Both the position numbers and the translations under genes were made by a program. 48,156 nucleotides of DNA from Pseudomonadota bacterium (GTDB lineage Bacteria; Myxococcota_A; Bradymonadia; Bradymonadales; GCA-2716585). Under the pieces are notes generated by a model. That model did not search any database and was not told the DNA's origin. It saw nothing but the letters and a program-made list of their open reading frames with translations. The DNA lies in assembly GCA_005804885.1 (NCBI GenBank), contig SYOX01000243.1:1-48156 (forward strand), given 5' to 3'. Positions 8,268 through 16,354 of this stretch are shown here, one piece after another; the first letter of the stretch is position 1, and every line of letters begins with the position of its first letter.

Positions 8268-8572
8268 GCCAGCGGCGCCCCCTGGTCTGGGTTCGAGCGG
8301 CGGCCATCGCGACGCTGGCCGCGTTGGCGCTGATGGTGTGGTCGTTCGTGGACCCACAGCCGCTCGCCATGATGGTGTTCATGACGGCGGGGCAGGCGCT
8401 CGGGACGCTGTCGCTGATCTTGTACGTGGCGGCGGTGGCCTGGGAGCTGATCGGCAGCCGCGCTCGCCCGACAGGGCCACCCCTCGATGGGGGCGGTCGG
8501 GGCGAGCGCGCGCTCGGGGGCGCCGGGCTCGACGATGACCCCGGTGGCTCCCCCGAGGAGGAGGCCAGATGA
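8264..8572 (+). CDS. Small two-helix membrane protein of the cytochrome operon, unknown
   Basis: A 102-residue protein starting at the ATG that overlaps the upstream TGA. Two predicted transmembrane helices (about residues 11-28 and 34-62) are joined by a short loop SFVDPQPLAM. The C-terminal 40 residues are hydrophilic, rich in Gly, Arg and Glu. There are no haem motifs. The position between the quinol dehydrogenase and the beta-barrel, with overlaps at both ends, suggests an accessory subunit of the inner-membrane complex. I do not recognise a family. Confidence 0.72.
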   Translation: MSQRRPLVWVRAAAIATLAALALMVWSFVDPQPLAMMVFMTAGQALGTLSLILYVAAVAWELIGSRARPTGPPLDGGGRGERALGGAGLDDDPGGSPEEEAR

Positions 8573-9900
8573 GAGCGCCGGCCGAGAGGCGATCGGCGCC
8601 TGGATGCGCCAGATCGCCAGATGACGCTGTCGGATGTCATGGCGAGACGAGAGCGCCGGCCGAGAGGCGATCGACGCGCCAGCGCGCGGCGCGGTCGGCG
8701 CTGGCGGCGCTGGCGGCGACGCTGGCGGCGCTGGCGGCGGCGGCTCAGGATCCTGGCCGGGCCGAGGTGGTGGCCGTGGCGGGGGCGAAGCCGGGGCTGG
8801 CCCTCGTGACGCTGACGGCCGACGCGGCGCCGCACCCCTGGCTTGAGGCCGAGGCGCTGGTCTGGGTCAGCCGCGGCGAGCTTCTTGAGGGAGATGCCCT
8901 GATCGCGACCCTCCGGGCGCGCGATCCGGAGGGGCTGATGGAGGGCCAGCTCGGTCGCTTCGTGCTCGTCGTCGGGGCGCTCCGCCCGCTTCACGTCGAC
9001 GGCGCCATCGCGCGCGTTGCGCTGCCTTCGCGCGCCTCGCTGGAGCTCTTCGGCGGCGCGCCGGTGGCGCCCGACTGGGACGAGCGGGCCTTTGACTGGA
9101 CCGCGGGCGCTCGCCTGTCTCGCCGCCTGGGCGACTGGGGCTCGATCGGGGTGGCGTGGCGCCACCAGCGCGACCGGGGGGCCCTGGCCGACGAAGAGCT
9201 GGCGCTGGACGCGGGGGCCGCCGCGACCGCGTGGATGACGCTCCAAGGCAGCCTGGTCCTCGACCTCGTCCAGCCCGGCGTCGCCGAGGCGCAGGCCGCG
9301 CTCTTTCTGAGCGAGCGCGCTGGGCGTCGACGGGTTGAGGTCTTCGCCAGGGAGCGGAGCGCCTCGCGCGTGTTGCCGGCCACCTCGCTCTTCTCGGCCC
9401 TGGGGGCGGCCCCGTCGCGGACGGCGGGCGTGGCCGCAGGCTGGCGGCTGGCGCCTCGGCTCGACGCGGAGGCCGCCGCCGCGGCGAAGGTGATCGAGGC
9501 CGACGCCTGGGCCTCGCTGTCGCTGGACGCCACCTTGCGCCTCGACCCCGAGGGCCTCAGCGCGCTCTCTCTTGGCGGTCGGCGCGAAGGCGGCGCCTCG
9601 ACGGCCGGCCTCTCCCCGCTCGCCATCGAGGGCGACTCGACCGGGTGGACGGGCGGCAGAGCGGCCCTGCGCCTGGCGCTGTCCCCCCAGCTCGGCCTCG
9701 CTGGAGAGCTGGAGCTCGTGATCCCGGACGAGGCGCCAGTCGGCCCGCGGGCGTGGCCGTGGGCGTCGACCTCGGTCACCTGGAGCTTCGATCCCAGCTG
9801 GGAGCTGGCCGCCGCGCTCCAGGCCAGCGCCTCGCCTGACCTCTCCCATCGCCTGGAGGCGCTGCTCCGCTTGACCCACCGGCTGGGAGGGCGGCGATGA
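8569..9900 (+). CDS. Predicted outer-membrane beta-barrel (porin of a cytochrome conduit)
   Basis: A 443-residue protein. After a Ser/Arg-rich leader there is an Ala/Leu signal-like stretch (ALAALAATLAALAAAAQ, about residues 43-60). Then come many short amphipathic stretches alternating hydrophobic and polar residues, such as WGSIGVAWRHQRD, AAGWRLAPRLDAEA and ASTSVTWSFDPSWELAAAL, as in a transmembrane beta-barrel; it ends in an LLRLTHRL strand. No haem sites. In porin-cytochrome conduits (MtrCAB, OmbB-OmaB-OmcB) a barrel is encoded beside the cytochromes, which fits here. The start has GAGGAGGAGG upstream. Odd: residues RAPAERRS occur twice in the leader, 26 residues apart, from a DNA duplication. 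Function is by context and strand pattern only. Confidence 0.68.
   Translation: MRAPAERRSAPGCARSPDDAVGCHGETRAPAERRSTRQRAARSALAALAATLAALAAAAQDPGRAEVVAVAGAKPGLALVTLTADAAPHPWLEAEALVWVSRGELLEGDALIATLRARDPEGLMEGQLGRFVLVVGALRPLHVDGAIARVALPSRASLELFGGAPVAPDWDERAFDWTAGARLSRRLGDWGSIGVAWRHQRDRGALADEELALDAGAAATAWMTLQGSLVLDLVQPGVAEAQAALFLSERAGRRRVEVFARERSASRVLPATSLFSALGAAPSRTAGVAAGWRLAPRLDAEAAAAAKVIEADAWASLSLDATLRLDPEGLSALSLGGRREGGASTAGLSPLAIEGDSTGWTGGRAALRLALSPQLGLAGELELVIPDEAPVGPRAWPWASTSVTWSFDPSWELAAALQASASPDLSHRLEALLRLTHRLGGRR
8571..8672 (+). repeat. Direct repeat, about 24 bp, two copies 78 bp apart
   Basis: GAGAGCGCCGGCCGAGAGGC is followed by GATCG in both copies, the first beginning near 8572 and the second near 8650. 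The spacing of 78 bp is a multiple of three, so both copies encode RAPAERRS in the leader of the barrel gene. Confidence 0.8.
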
Positions 9901-10916
9901 GGCGAGCATCCATCGCGATCATGATCGGGGTCGTCGCGATCAGCGCGGCCTGCGCGCACCTGCTCGGCTTCGATGACGCGCGCGGGCGCTTTGACCACCG
10001 CGCCCACTTGCTCGAAGGCATCGCGTGCGTCCAGTGCCACGTCGGGGTCGAGCGCGCCGGCGAGCGCGGCCCCCTCCACCTGCCCGGCGACGCGCTCTGC
10101 CTCACCTGCCACGAGGAGCCCCACGACGCGCGCCCCTGCCTCTCCTGCCACGGCGAAGCGACGACGCGGGTGCGAGCCGCCGCCACCCGCGACCGCCTGC
10201 GCTTCGAGCACGCCAGACACCTCGACCGCAACCCCGGCCAGTGCGTGCGCTGCCACACGGGGGTGACCGGCGCGGCGGAGTCGATGGCCGCCCCGATGGC
10301 CCTGTGCTTCTCGTGCCACGAGCACCAGGGCCAGCAGCGCGCCCGAGACTGCGGCGCCTGCCACGTCGATCTGGCGGCCGAGGGCATCACCCCCGCCGAA
10401 CACTTCATCCACGACCTCGGCTTTGAGCGGCGCCACGGCGTCCAGGCCAGGAGCGGCGCGGACCTGTGCGCGGCCTGCCACAAGGAGCGCGACTGCGCCG
10501 CCTGCCACGGCGTCACCGCGCCGACGCTGCCTGGCCGCGTCGCCTTCGACGATCCGCTCAGGCTCAGGCTGCACCGCGCCGGCTTCCTGGCCCGTCACGC
10601 GCTGGAGGCCCGCGCCAGCGGCGACCTGTGCGCCACCTGCCACGCGCCCTCCTTCTGCGCCAGCTGCCACCAGCGCCAGCGCGTCCACCCCACCGCCGGC
10701 GCCCGATCACCCCACCCGGCTGGCTGGCTGCGCGCCCACGGACCCCAGGCACGCCGAGAGCCGGTCGCCTGCGCCTCATGCCACGACGGCACAGGCGAGC
10801 AGCTCTGCGTCGGCTGCCACCGGGTCGGGCAGGCCGGCGGCTCCATCCACCCGCCGGGCTGGTCCAGCCGCAAACCCATGGCCGACCTGCCCTGCCGAAG
10901 GTGCCACATCCCATGA
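9897..10916 (+). CDS. Thirteen-haem c-type cytochrome, exported
   Basis: A 339-residue protein starting at an ATG overlapping the barrel stop (ATGA). The signal segment ends AISAACAHLLGF, so Cys19 may be lipidated, although the lipobox is imperfect. Thirteen CxxCH motifs follow (CVQCH, CLTCH, CLSCH, CVRCH, CFSCH, CGACH, CAACH twice, CATCH, CASCH twice, CVGCH, CRRCH), about one per 25 residues. Many distal His residues lie between them for bis-His ligation. The chain ends CRRCHIP. Position next to the barrel suggests the cytochrome threaded into or docked on the porin, by analogy with MtrA or OmaB; this is inference. Confidence 0.88.
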   Translation: MRRASIAIMIGVVAISAACAHLLGFDDARGRFDHRAHLLEGIACVQCHVGVERAGERGPLHLPGDALCLTCHEEPHDARPCLSCHGEATTRVRAAATRDRLRFEHARHLDRNPGQCVRCHTGVTGAAESMAAPMALCFSCHEHQGQQRARDCGACHVDLAAEGITPAEHFIHDLGFERRHGVQARSGADLCAACHKERDCAACHGVTAPTLPGRVAFDDPLRLRLHRAGFLARHALEARASGDLCATCHAPSFCASCHQRQRVHPTAGARSPHPAGWLRAHGPQARREPVACASCHDGTGEQLCVGCHRVGQAGGSIHPPGWSSRKPMADLPCRRCHIP

Positions 10917-12523
10917 CACCCCGGACCCGACGCGCCCTCGTCGCCGTGCTCCTGGCGGCCGCCTCGCTGCTCGGGGTGATCGCGCTGGTGCGCACCATCG
11001 ACCAGGGGCACCGCGGCGACGCCCCCATCGTCTCTGACGCCTACATCCCCGAGCAGTTCCAGCACCTCCGCCTCTCCCCCGGGCACGTCGACCACGGCGA
11101 CGCTGGCGTCCCCTGCCGCGCCTGCCACGCGCTCCAGGGCCTGGAGATCCGCGCCCCGAAGCCCGACGTCTGCGTCGGCTGCCACGACGACATCGCCACC
11201 GAGGTGCACGAGGCCCGCAAGGGCGCCGCGCGCCCAGGCTGCATGAGCTGCCACGCCTTCGTCCCCGACGCCCTGCACCCCGCCGAGGTGTGCTTGCGCT
11301 GCCACGGCGAGCTGGCGCTGACGACCGCAGCCGGCGCTCCCCACGTCGGCGCCCACGCCACCGCCCCGTGCTTGAGCTGCCACCGACAGCACGAGTCCGC
11401 CGCGCCCGCCCCGCGCGACTGCGTCGACTGCCACGAGGGCGTCGCCTCCGGCCACGGGCCGTCGACCCTCCGCGCCCAGGACCGCTGCGCGCTCTGCCAC
11501 CGCCTCCACGAAGGGGCCGCCGAGGCCGCCACCCGCTGCGCCACCTGCCACGCCGAGGGACAGCGCGCCCTCGACCCCGTCAAGGCCTTGATCCCTGGCC
11601 ACACCCTGTGCACGAGCTGCCACGCCGATCACGCCTTCACGCGCCAGGCCGCGACACCCTGCGCCGCTTGTCACGACGCCGTCCGCGTCGTCGCCTCCCC
11701 CGACGCCCGCCCGCACCGGGACTGCGCGAGCTGTCACGACCCCCACGACGTCCGGCGCGCCTCGACGCGCTGCGCCGACTGCCACAAAACGATCCAGCAC
11801 GACCACCCCGCGCCAGCCGGTCGCTGCGTCTCCTGCCACGATCCCCACGACACCGGCCCCCCGGTCTCCTGCGACCCCTGCCATCAGGCCCAGATCACCC
11901 CCCGCCGCGCCCACGCCTCAGACGTCCCCTGCACGGATTGCCACCGACCTCACCGCTTCATTCAGGACAAAGACGCCCACGGACGCTGCGGCGGCTGCCA
12001 CGCCACCCAGCGCCGCGAGGCCGCCGCAGCGTCCACCCCCGACCACGCCCGCTGCCTGAGCTGCCACGAGGGCGCCGCCCACACCCCCTGGGCCGACCCG
12101 ACGCCCTGCCCGGTCTGCCACAAGCCTCAGCTCGACTCGGCCCCCCTCGGCCACTATCAGTGCGAAAACTGCCACGTCACCCACAGCGGCGCCCTCAAGC
12201 CCGCCTCCTCATGCAAGAACGCGAGCTGCCACGTGCCAACAGCGCACAAGGGCCACGGCAAATACCTCCCCTGCGCCAACTGCCACCGACCTCACGGCCC
12301 CTCTGGCATGCCCGCCTCGCCGACCTGCGGCGCCTGCCACACCCGATCGACGCTGCCGGGCCTGCACGCCACCCCGGAGCACCAGCGCTGCGGAGCCTGT
12401 CACCAGGCCCACGAGCCCGCCCCAGACGCCTCGCGCGCCGCCTGCATCGCCTGCCACAAGGACCGCGCCCGCCACGAGCCCGCCGCCAGGCGCTGTTCGG
12501 GCTGCCACGTCTTCAAGAAGTAG
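10913..12523 (+). CDS. Very large multihaem c-type cytochrome, 25 haem sites
   Basis: A 536-residue protein starting at the ATG overlapping the upstream TGA (10913-10916). One N-terminal helix (about residues 7-27, ALVAVLLAAASLLGVIALV) lacks a clear cleavage site and may anchor it in the inner membrane. I count 24 CxxCH motifs plus one CX4CH (CKNASCH), near one per 20 residues with almost no other structure. Repeated phrases such as CHDPHD, CHRPH and CHKPQ occur. The density matches NrfB/MtrA-like wire cytochromes or the doubled DmsE/MtrA type, but the haem count exceeds those decahaem proteins. If anchored, it could cross the periplasm toward the barrel. It ends the operon. Confidence 0.88.
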   Translation: MTPRTRRALVAVLLAAASLLGVIALVRTIDQGHRGDAPIVSDAYIPEQFQHLRLSPGHVDHGDAGVPCRACHALQGLEIRAPKPDVCVGCHDDIATEVHEARKGAARPGCMSCHAFVPDALHPAEVCLRCHGELALTTAAGAPHVGAHATAPCLSCHRQHESAAPAPRDCVDCHEGVASGHGPSTLRAQDRCALCHRLHEGAAEAATRCATCHAEGQRALDPVKALIPGHTLCTSCHADHAFTRQAATPCAACHDAVRVVASPDARPHRDCASCHDPHDVRRASTRCADCHKTIQHDHPAPAGRCVSCHDPHDTGPPVSCDPCHQAQITPRRAHASDVPCTDCHRPHRFIQDKDAHGRCGGCHATQRREAAAASTPDHARCLSCHEGAAHTPWADPTPCPVCHKPQLDSAPLGHYQCENCHVTHSGALKPASSCKNASCHVPTAHKGHGKYLPCANCHRPHGPSGMPASPTCGACHTRSTLPGLHATPEHQRCGACHQAHEPAPDASRAACIACHKDRARHEPAARRCSGCHVFKK

Positions 12524-12573
12524 CCCCATCAAGGTCTCCATCCTCCCTCGACATCGAGGACCTCGCCGGCCCC

Positions 12574-12603
12574 TTAACACGGAACGTCGCGGCCGCGTAT
12601 GAT
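12574..12603 (+). promoter_or_regulatory. Putative sigma-70-type promoter for the DUF1877 gene
   Basis: TTAACA at 12574-12579 and TATGAT at 12598-12603 are separated by 18 bp; each matches the consensus at five of six positions. It lies 100 bp upstream of the ATG at 12703 and downstream of the cytochrome operon. Confidence 0.5.
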
Positions 12604-12702
12604 GGGCGCGGAGAGATCGCAAGACACCTGCCGGGTCTTGCGCCCAGAGCGGAACCGAAGGCCCCGGCCAGCGCGACGTGAAGCCACCGGAGAGGTAAAA
12701 AG

Positions 12703-13203
12703 ATGAGCCTTGGCGTACACATGGCGTTGTCTGACGAGGACGAGCAGCTCATCCTCGATCCAGAATTGGAGCCCGAAGACCTCGTGGACCTGATCACCGA
12801 GGACCTGGAGGAGCGCTACCTGGACGACGACAACTGGTCGTCCCAGTCCGACAAGGCCTGGGACGCCATCCATCGGTGCCTGACGGACGGGCGCCTGCTC
12901 TACGAGTCGGGGCCCTTCCCGCTGGCCTTCGCCGTGCTCGGGGGCGAGGTGCTGGATGCGGGCGAGGATTACACCGCGTGCCTTGCGACGCGCGAGGAGG
13001 TCAAGGAGGTCAGCGCGGCCCTCAAGGGGGTCACGCGGGCCTGGATGAGGGAGCGCTACGACACGCTGGGCGACACGGACTACTCAGGGCCCCTCGGGGA
13101 CGCGGACTTTGAGTACACCTGGGAGAACCTCGTGGGCCTGCGCGCCTTCTTCGAGCGCGCGGCCGCGGCAGACCGCTCGGTCCTCTTCACCACGGACGCT
13201 TGA
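12703..13203 (+). CDS. DUF1877 (YfbM-like) family protein
   Basis: A 166-residue acidic cytosolic protein. The order of features matches DUF1877: an N-terminal acidic helix region (DPELEPEDLVDLI), DKAWDAIHRCLTDG near residue 55, PFPLAFAVLGGEVL near 71, an EEVKEVSAALKGV helix near 98, and a C-terminal ENLVGLRAFFERAAAADRSV stretch. The molecular function of the family is not known. The start has GGAGAGG upstream and a good promoter further up. Not evidently linked to its neighbours. Confidence 0.82.
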   Translation: MSLGVHMALSDEDEQLILDPELEPEDLVDLITEDLEERYLDDDNWSSQSDKAWDAIHRCLTDGRLLYESGPFPLAFAVLGGEVLDAGEDYTACLATREEVKEVSAALKGVTRAWMRERYDTLGDTDYSGPLGDADFEYTWENLVGLRAFFERAAAADRSVLFTTDA

Positions 13204-13292
13204 GCGGCGCGAAGCCTCGCGCGAGAAGCTGGACTGCTCGATGGCGGGCGTCTTGATCAGGGCGGGGAGGCTCCGCGAGTCGTGAGGTCGAG

Positions 13293-14180
13293 ATGTCAGC
13301 GAAGGGATCGATGAGCGTGACCAGCCGGCTCGGGGAGCGGCTCGAGATCGAGCACATCGGGCAGCGGCGGCCCTGGGCGCTGTCGCTCTTTCGGGGCCTG
13401 CTCGGGCCGATCCTGTCGCGGGTCTTCCGGCCGAAGCTGGAGGGCTGGGATCAGCTGCCCGAGGATCGCCCCTTCATGATCGTGTCAAACCACTCGGGGA
13501 CGGGGGCGACGGAGGTCCTGTGCCTGGCGTGGCTCTGGATCGAGCGCTTCGGGGCCTCGCGCTCGGTGGCGGGGATGGCGCACCCGCTGGTCTTCTATGT
13601 CCCGGTGGCGGGGGGGGTGATGCGGAGCATCGGGGCGATCCCCTCGACCTACCGCCACGCCCGCGAGGTCTTCGACCGGGGGATCGGGCTGATCATCTTC
13701 CCGGGCGGGGACCACGAGGCTTTTCGCCCGATATGGGAGGCGCGGCGCGTGGATCTGGCGGGCCGCGTGGGCTTCCTGAAGCTGGCGCGGGAAGCGGGGG
13801 TCCCGATCATCCCGCTGGGGATCGTCGGCAGCCATTACGCCACGCCGATCCTGTGGCGATCCAGGGTGCTGCCCTGGATCGCGCTGATCCCTGGCCTGAT
13901 CGGCCTCAAGCGGCTCCCCGTGACGGTGTACTTGATCGCGGGGCTCGTCGCGATCCCCTTGCTGACGGCGCCGACCCTGGGGCCGTGGTGGTCCGTCGCG
14001 CTCGCCTGGCTCTGGATCAACTTCTTGCCGATGTACTTCCTTCCGGTGCTGCCCTGGACGATCCGGGGTCGCCTCGGGGCGCCGATGGAGCCCGAGGCGC
14101 TCTTCGGCGCGGACAAGGACCTCAAGGCGAGCTACGATCAGGTCCAGTCGGCCATTCAAGGGCTCGTCGACGCCCAGTGA
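13293..14180 (+). CDS. Lysophospholipid acyltransferase-family protein (LPLAT/MGAT-like)
   Basis: A 295-residue probable membrane acyltransferase. Motif I region is VSNHSGTGATEV near residues 65-76: the catalytic His is present, but the usual HX4D Asp is replaced by Ala. The second conserved block is IIFPGGDHEAFRP near 130-142, followed by LKLAREAGVPIIPLGIVGS. This variant (NHSG and FPGG-E) is typical of the MGAT-like branch of the PlsC superfamily. Hydrophobic segments at about 200-245 would hold it at the membrane. Substrate unknown. The next gene is on the other strand beyond a hairpin. Confidence 0.8.
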   Translation: MSAKGSMSVTSRLGERLEIEHIGQRRPWALSLFRGLLGPILSRVFRPKLEGWDQLPEDRPFMIVSNHSGTGATEVLCLAWLWIERFGASRSVAGMAHPLVFYVPVAGGVMRSIGAIPSTYRHAREVFDRGIGLIIFPGGDHEAFRPIWEARRVDLAGRVGFLKLAREAGVPIIPLGIVGSHYATPILWRSRVLPWIALIPGLIGLKRLPVTVYLIAGLVAIPLLTAPTLGPWWSVALAWLWINFLPMYFLPVLPWTIRGRLGAPMEPEALFGADKDLKASYDQVQSAIQGLVDAQ

Positions 14181-14260
14181 TACGGAACCACGCTCAAGCC
14201 ACTTACACTTTGGGCCACCAGGAAGCCCAAGATGACAGTGTTTCAAACGCGGTTCCGTAT
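14180..14260 (+). terminator. Stem-loop after the acyltransferase gene
   Basis: ATACGGAACCACG (14180-14192) and CGCGGTTCCGTAT (14248-14260) form a 13-bp stem with one mismatch. The loop contains a second small stem (TTGGGC with GCCCAA). It begins inside the stop codon of the acyltransferase and sits between convergent genes, so a termination role is plausible, though no T-tract follows at once. Confidence 0.4.
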
Positions 14261-14375
14261 GAGCCGCACCGCTGCCCTCTCGCGAGGGCGACGGGGCGCG
14301 CATCGGGGCGAGGGGGAGTGCATTTTATCGTTTTAAATCAATGGGTTGGGATCGTGGGGGTCGGGCTGGCGGCGC

Positions 14376-15410
14376 TCAGCGGACGACGACCGTGAAGGCT
14401 TCGATATGGCCGAGCCAGCTCACCGTGACGGTCGCGTCGCCGGGCTCGACGGCCTCAAGGCCGAAGGCGCGGGCGTTGTTCATGATGCGCTGGAGGTCGG
14501 CGTTGTCGTCCTCGACCTCGGCGCTGGAGAAGACCTTGATGGGATCCGTGGGGCCTTCGGAGAGGGCGACGGTCATGGGCGCCGAGCCGCCGCCGACGAC
14601 GTAGCGGCCATCGGCGAGGTTGGCCACGAGGTGAAAGAGGGTCAGCTGGCCCTGGGAGAGCGTGAGGGTCTGACCGGCGTCGACGCCGTTGATCTCCTCG
14701 ATGAAGAACTCTCTGAAGGCGATGTTCTGGACGGCGGCCTCCTCGACGACCTCGATCTCCACCTCGCCGAGGGCGTTGGAGATCGTGAGCGTGCGCCCGG
14801 CAAGGGCGCTGCGCAAGGTGGCGAAGTCGCTGTTGGGGTCGGGCGCGATGGTGGCCTCGGGATCGCCGTCGACGCGCCAGGGTGAGCCCCCGAAGCCGGT
14901 CAGCGTGCGGCCCCGCTCATCGAGGTGTTGCGGGAAGATCGCCACGGGGGACTCCGGCAGGATCGCGACGCCAGCGATGAAGAGCTCCTCGGGCAGCGCC
15001 GCGAACGCATTCCAGGGCAGGACGTGGATGATCGTGTCGGCGATCGGGGCGACCTCGATCTCCAGGCTCCCCTCCTGGCCCTCCCCGTCGATGGCCAGGA
15101 GCGTGGCCCTCCCGACCCCGACCCCCTTGACCTGGGTGATGCTTCCGCCGGTCTGCGTCACCTTCAGGACGCTCGGGTCGCTGCTGCGCACCTGAATCGC
15201 CTCGCCGGGGGCGCTTGAGCCGACGTGGAGGTTCATGGTGGCGCCCAGCGCCAGCGGCCTCTGGGAGCCCTCGGCGTCCAGCGCCGGCGTCTGATCGCTG
15301 AAGGAAACTCCGCCCGGCGGGGAGGAGCCATCAAATTCGATCTGGCAGGCCGCCATCGTCACGAGCGCGGTCACCACGATCCCGAACTTCACCGTCGTCT
15401 TGCTCATCAT
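14376..15410 (-). CDS. Lipoprotein with Ig-like (BIG2-type) repeats, unknown function
   Basis: A 344-residue protein with a lipoprotein signal ending VTMAAC, so it is probably anchored in the outer membrane. The sequence is beta-rich. A segment LKVTQTGGSITQVKGVGVGRATLLA resembles the V-x-G-x-G-x-A-T-L core of bacterial Ig-like group 2 domains. A second similar domain ends GDATVTVSWLGHIEAFTVVVR at the C-terminus. No catalytic motif is visible. Convergent with the upstream acyltransferase gene. Likely a surface structural or binding protein; this is a guess from architecture. Confidence 0.75.
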   Translation of the reverse strand: MMSKTTVKFGIVVTALVTMAACQIEFDGSSPPGGVSFSDQTPALDAEGSQRPLALGATMNLHVGSSAPGEAIQVRSSDPSVLKVTQTGGSITQVKGVGVGRATLLAIDGEGQEGSLEIEVAPIADTIIHVLPWNAFAALPEELFIAGVAILPESPVAIFPQHLDERGRTLTGFGGSPWRVDGDPEATIAPDPNSDFATLRSALAGRTLTISNALGEVEIEVVEEAAVQNIAFREFFIEEINGVDAGQTLTLSQGQLTLFHLVANLADGRYVVGGGSAPMTVALSEGPTDPIKVFSSAEVEDDNADLQRIMNNARAFGLEAVEPGDATVTVSWLGHIEAFTVVVR

Positions 15411-15682
15411 CGCGTCTCACCTGGCTTCTTGCGGGCGGGTCCAGCGCCAGGGCAGATCTTCCGCGGCGCCTGCAGGACGCTTTTCAAGGCCCATGCCAGA
15501 TTGTCGATCTCGCAGTGGCCGTCATCGGTGGTCTTTATCGGGGGACGACTCGATGGTGTGGACAGGCGGCGCCTCAGCGGGTGGACAAGGGACAGGCCAC
15601 AGGTGTCGGCTCGACACACTTGAAATCAACCCTCCTGGAGAGGCGAGGTGTCAGCCGACGGGCGCCTTCGCGAGAGCGTCAC

Positions 15683-16354
15683 TCAGGCGTGCGCCACCCA
15701 TCCGCGAAACGCCAGTCCCACGTAGAAGATGCTGATGTCCGAGAAGCCCGCCTTTCGCATGAGCTCTTCGTCCTGATCCGGCGCAAGGATGGGCAATTGC
15801 TGGCCAATCGCCGCCGCCGACGTCCTCGCCTGCTCAGGATCGACTCCAGAAGAGATGGCAAACTCAGCGCATCTGGACAACCACAGATCGCGCTCGGCGC
15901 GATCCTGAGGGATGCTGTAGTGCATCGCGACAAAACCCCCGCCGGGCTTCAACCGCGCATGAACCTCGCGCAGCGTTCTGGTGCGCTCAGCTTCGGTGGT
16001 GAAGTGCAGCGTCAAGAGACAAGACGCCGAATCAAAGGGTCCCTCAGGAGCCGCTTCGATATAGCCGTGGTGGAGTTGAACGCGAGAAGCCAGCGGTCCG
16101 AGGGCAGTCTTCGCCAGACCCAGCATCTCGAGGGACGGATCCACGCCATCCAATCGCCAACCCGGGAACGACTGCGCGAAGAGCTTGAGCTCCATGCCGC
16201 CGCCGGCGCCAACGACCAGCACGCGCCCATCGGGTGGTGTGCGCTCGGCCAACAGCAGGGCCGACATGCGATGCAGGTCATTCAAGCCAGGGACGCGTCG
16301 AATCGCGTTTTCTGCGTAGTTTGCGATTGCTTTTGGGTCTGAGAAATGAGACAT
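15683..16354 (-). CDS. Class I SAM-dependent methyltransferase
   Basis: A 223-residue protein. I chose the ATG giving MSHFSDPKAIANYAENAIRR because methyltransferases of this type begin so; an upstream ATG would add 19 residues of poor composition. Motif I is VLVVGAGGGMEL near residue 45, the acidic strand WRLDGVDPSLEML near 65, and the post-I region FDSASCLLTLHFT near 105. REVHARLKPGGGFV near 128 is the usual GG turn. It ends FYVGLAFRGWVAHA, as in several UbiE/CmoA-like proteins. Substrate unknown. The ribosome-binding site is weak. Confidence 0.83.
   Translation of the reverse strand: MSHFSDPKAIANYAENAIRRVPGLNDLHRMSALLLAERTPPDGRVLVVGAGGGMELKLFAQSFPGWRLDGVDPSLEMLGLAKTALGPLASRVQLHHGYIEAAPEGPFDSASCLLTLHFTTEAERTRTLREVHARLKPGGGFVAMHYSIPQDRAERDLWLSRCAEFAISSGVDPEQARTSAAAIGQQLPILAPDQDEELMRKAGFSDISIFYVGLAFRGWVAHA

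Noticed and set aside
10466..10912. Upstream extension of the 25-haem frame
   Set aside because: The extension is Arg/Pro-rich and overlaps the 13-haem gene; ATG 10913 overlaps its stop as ATGA, as at the other junctions.
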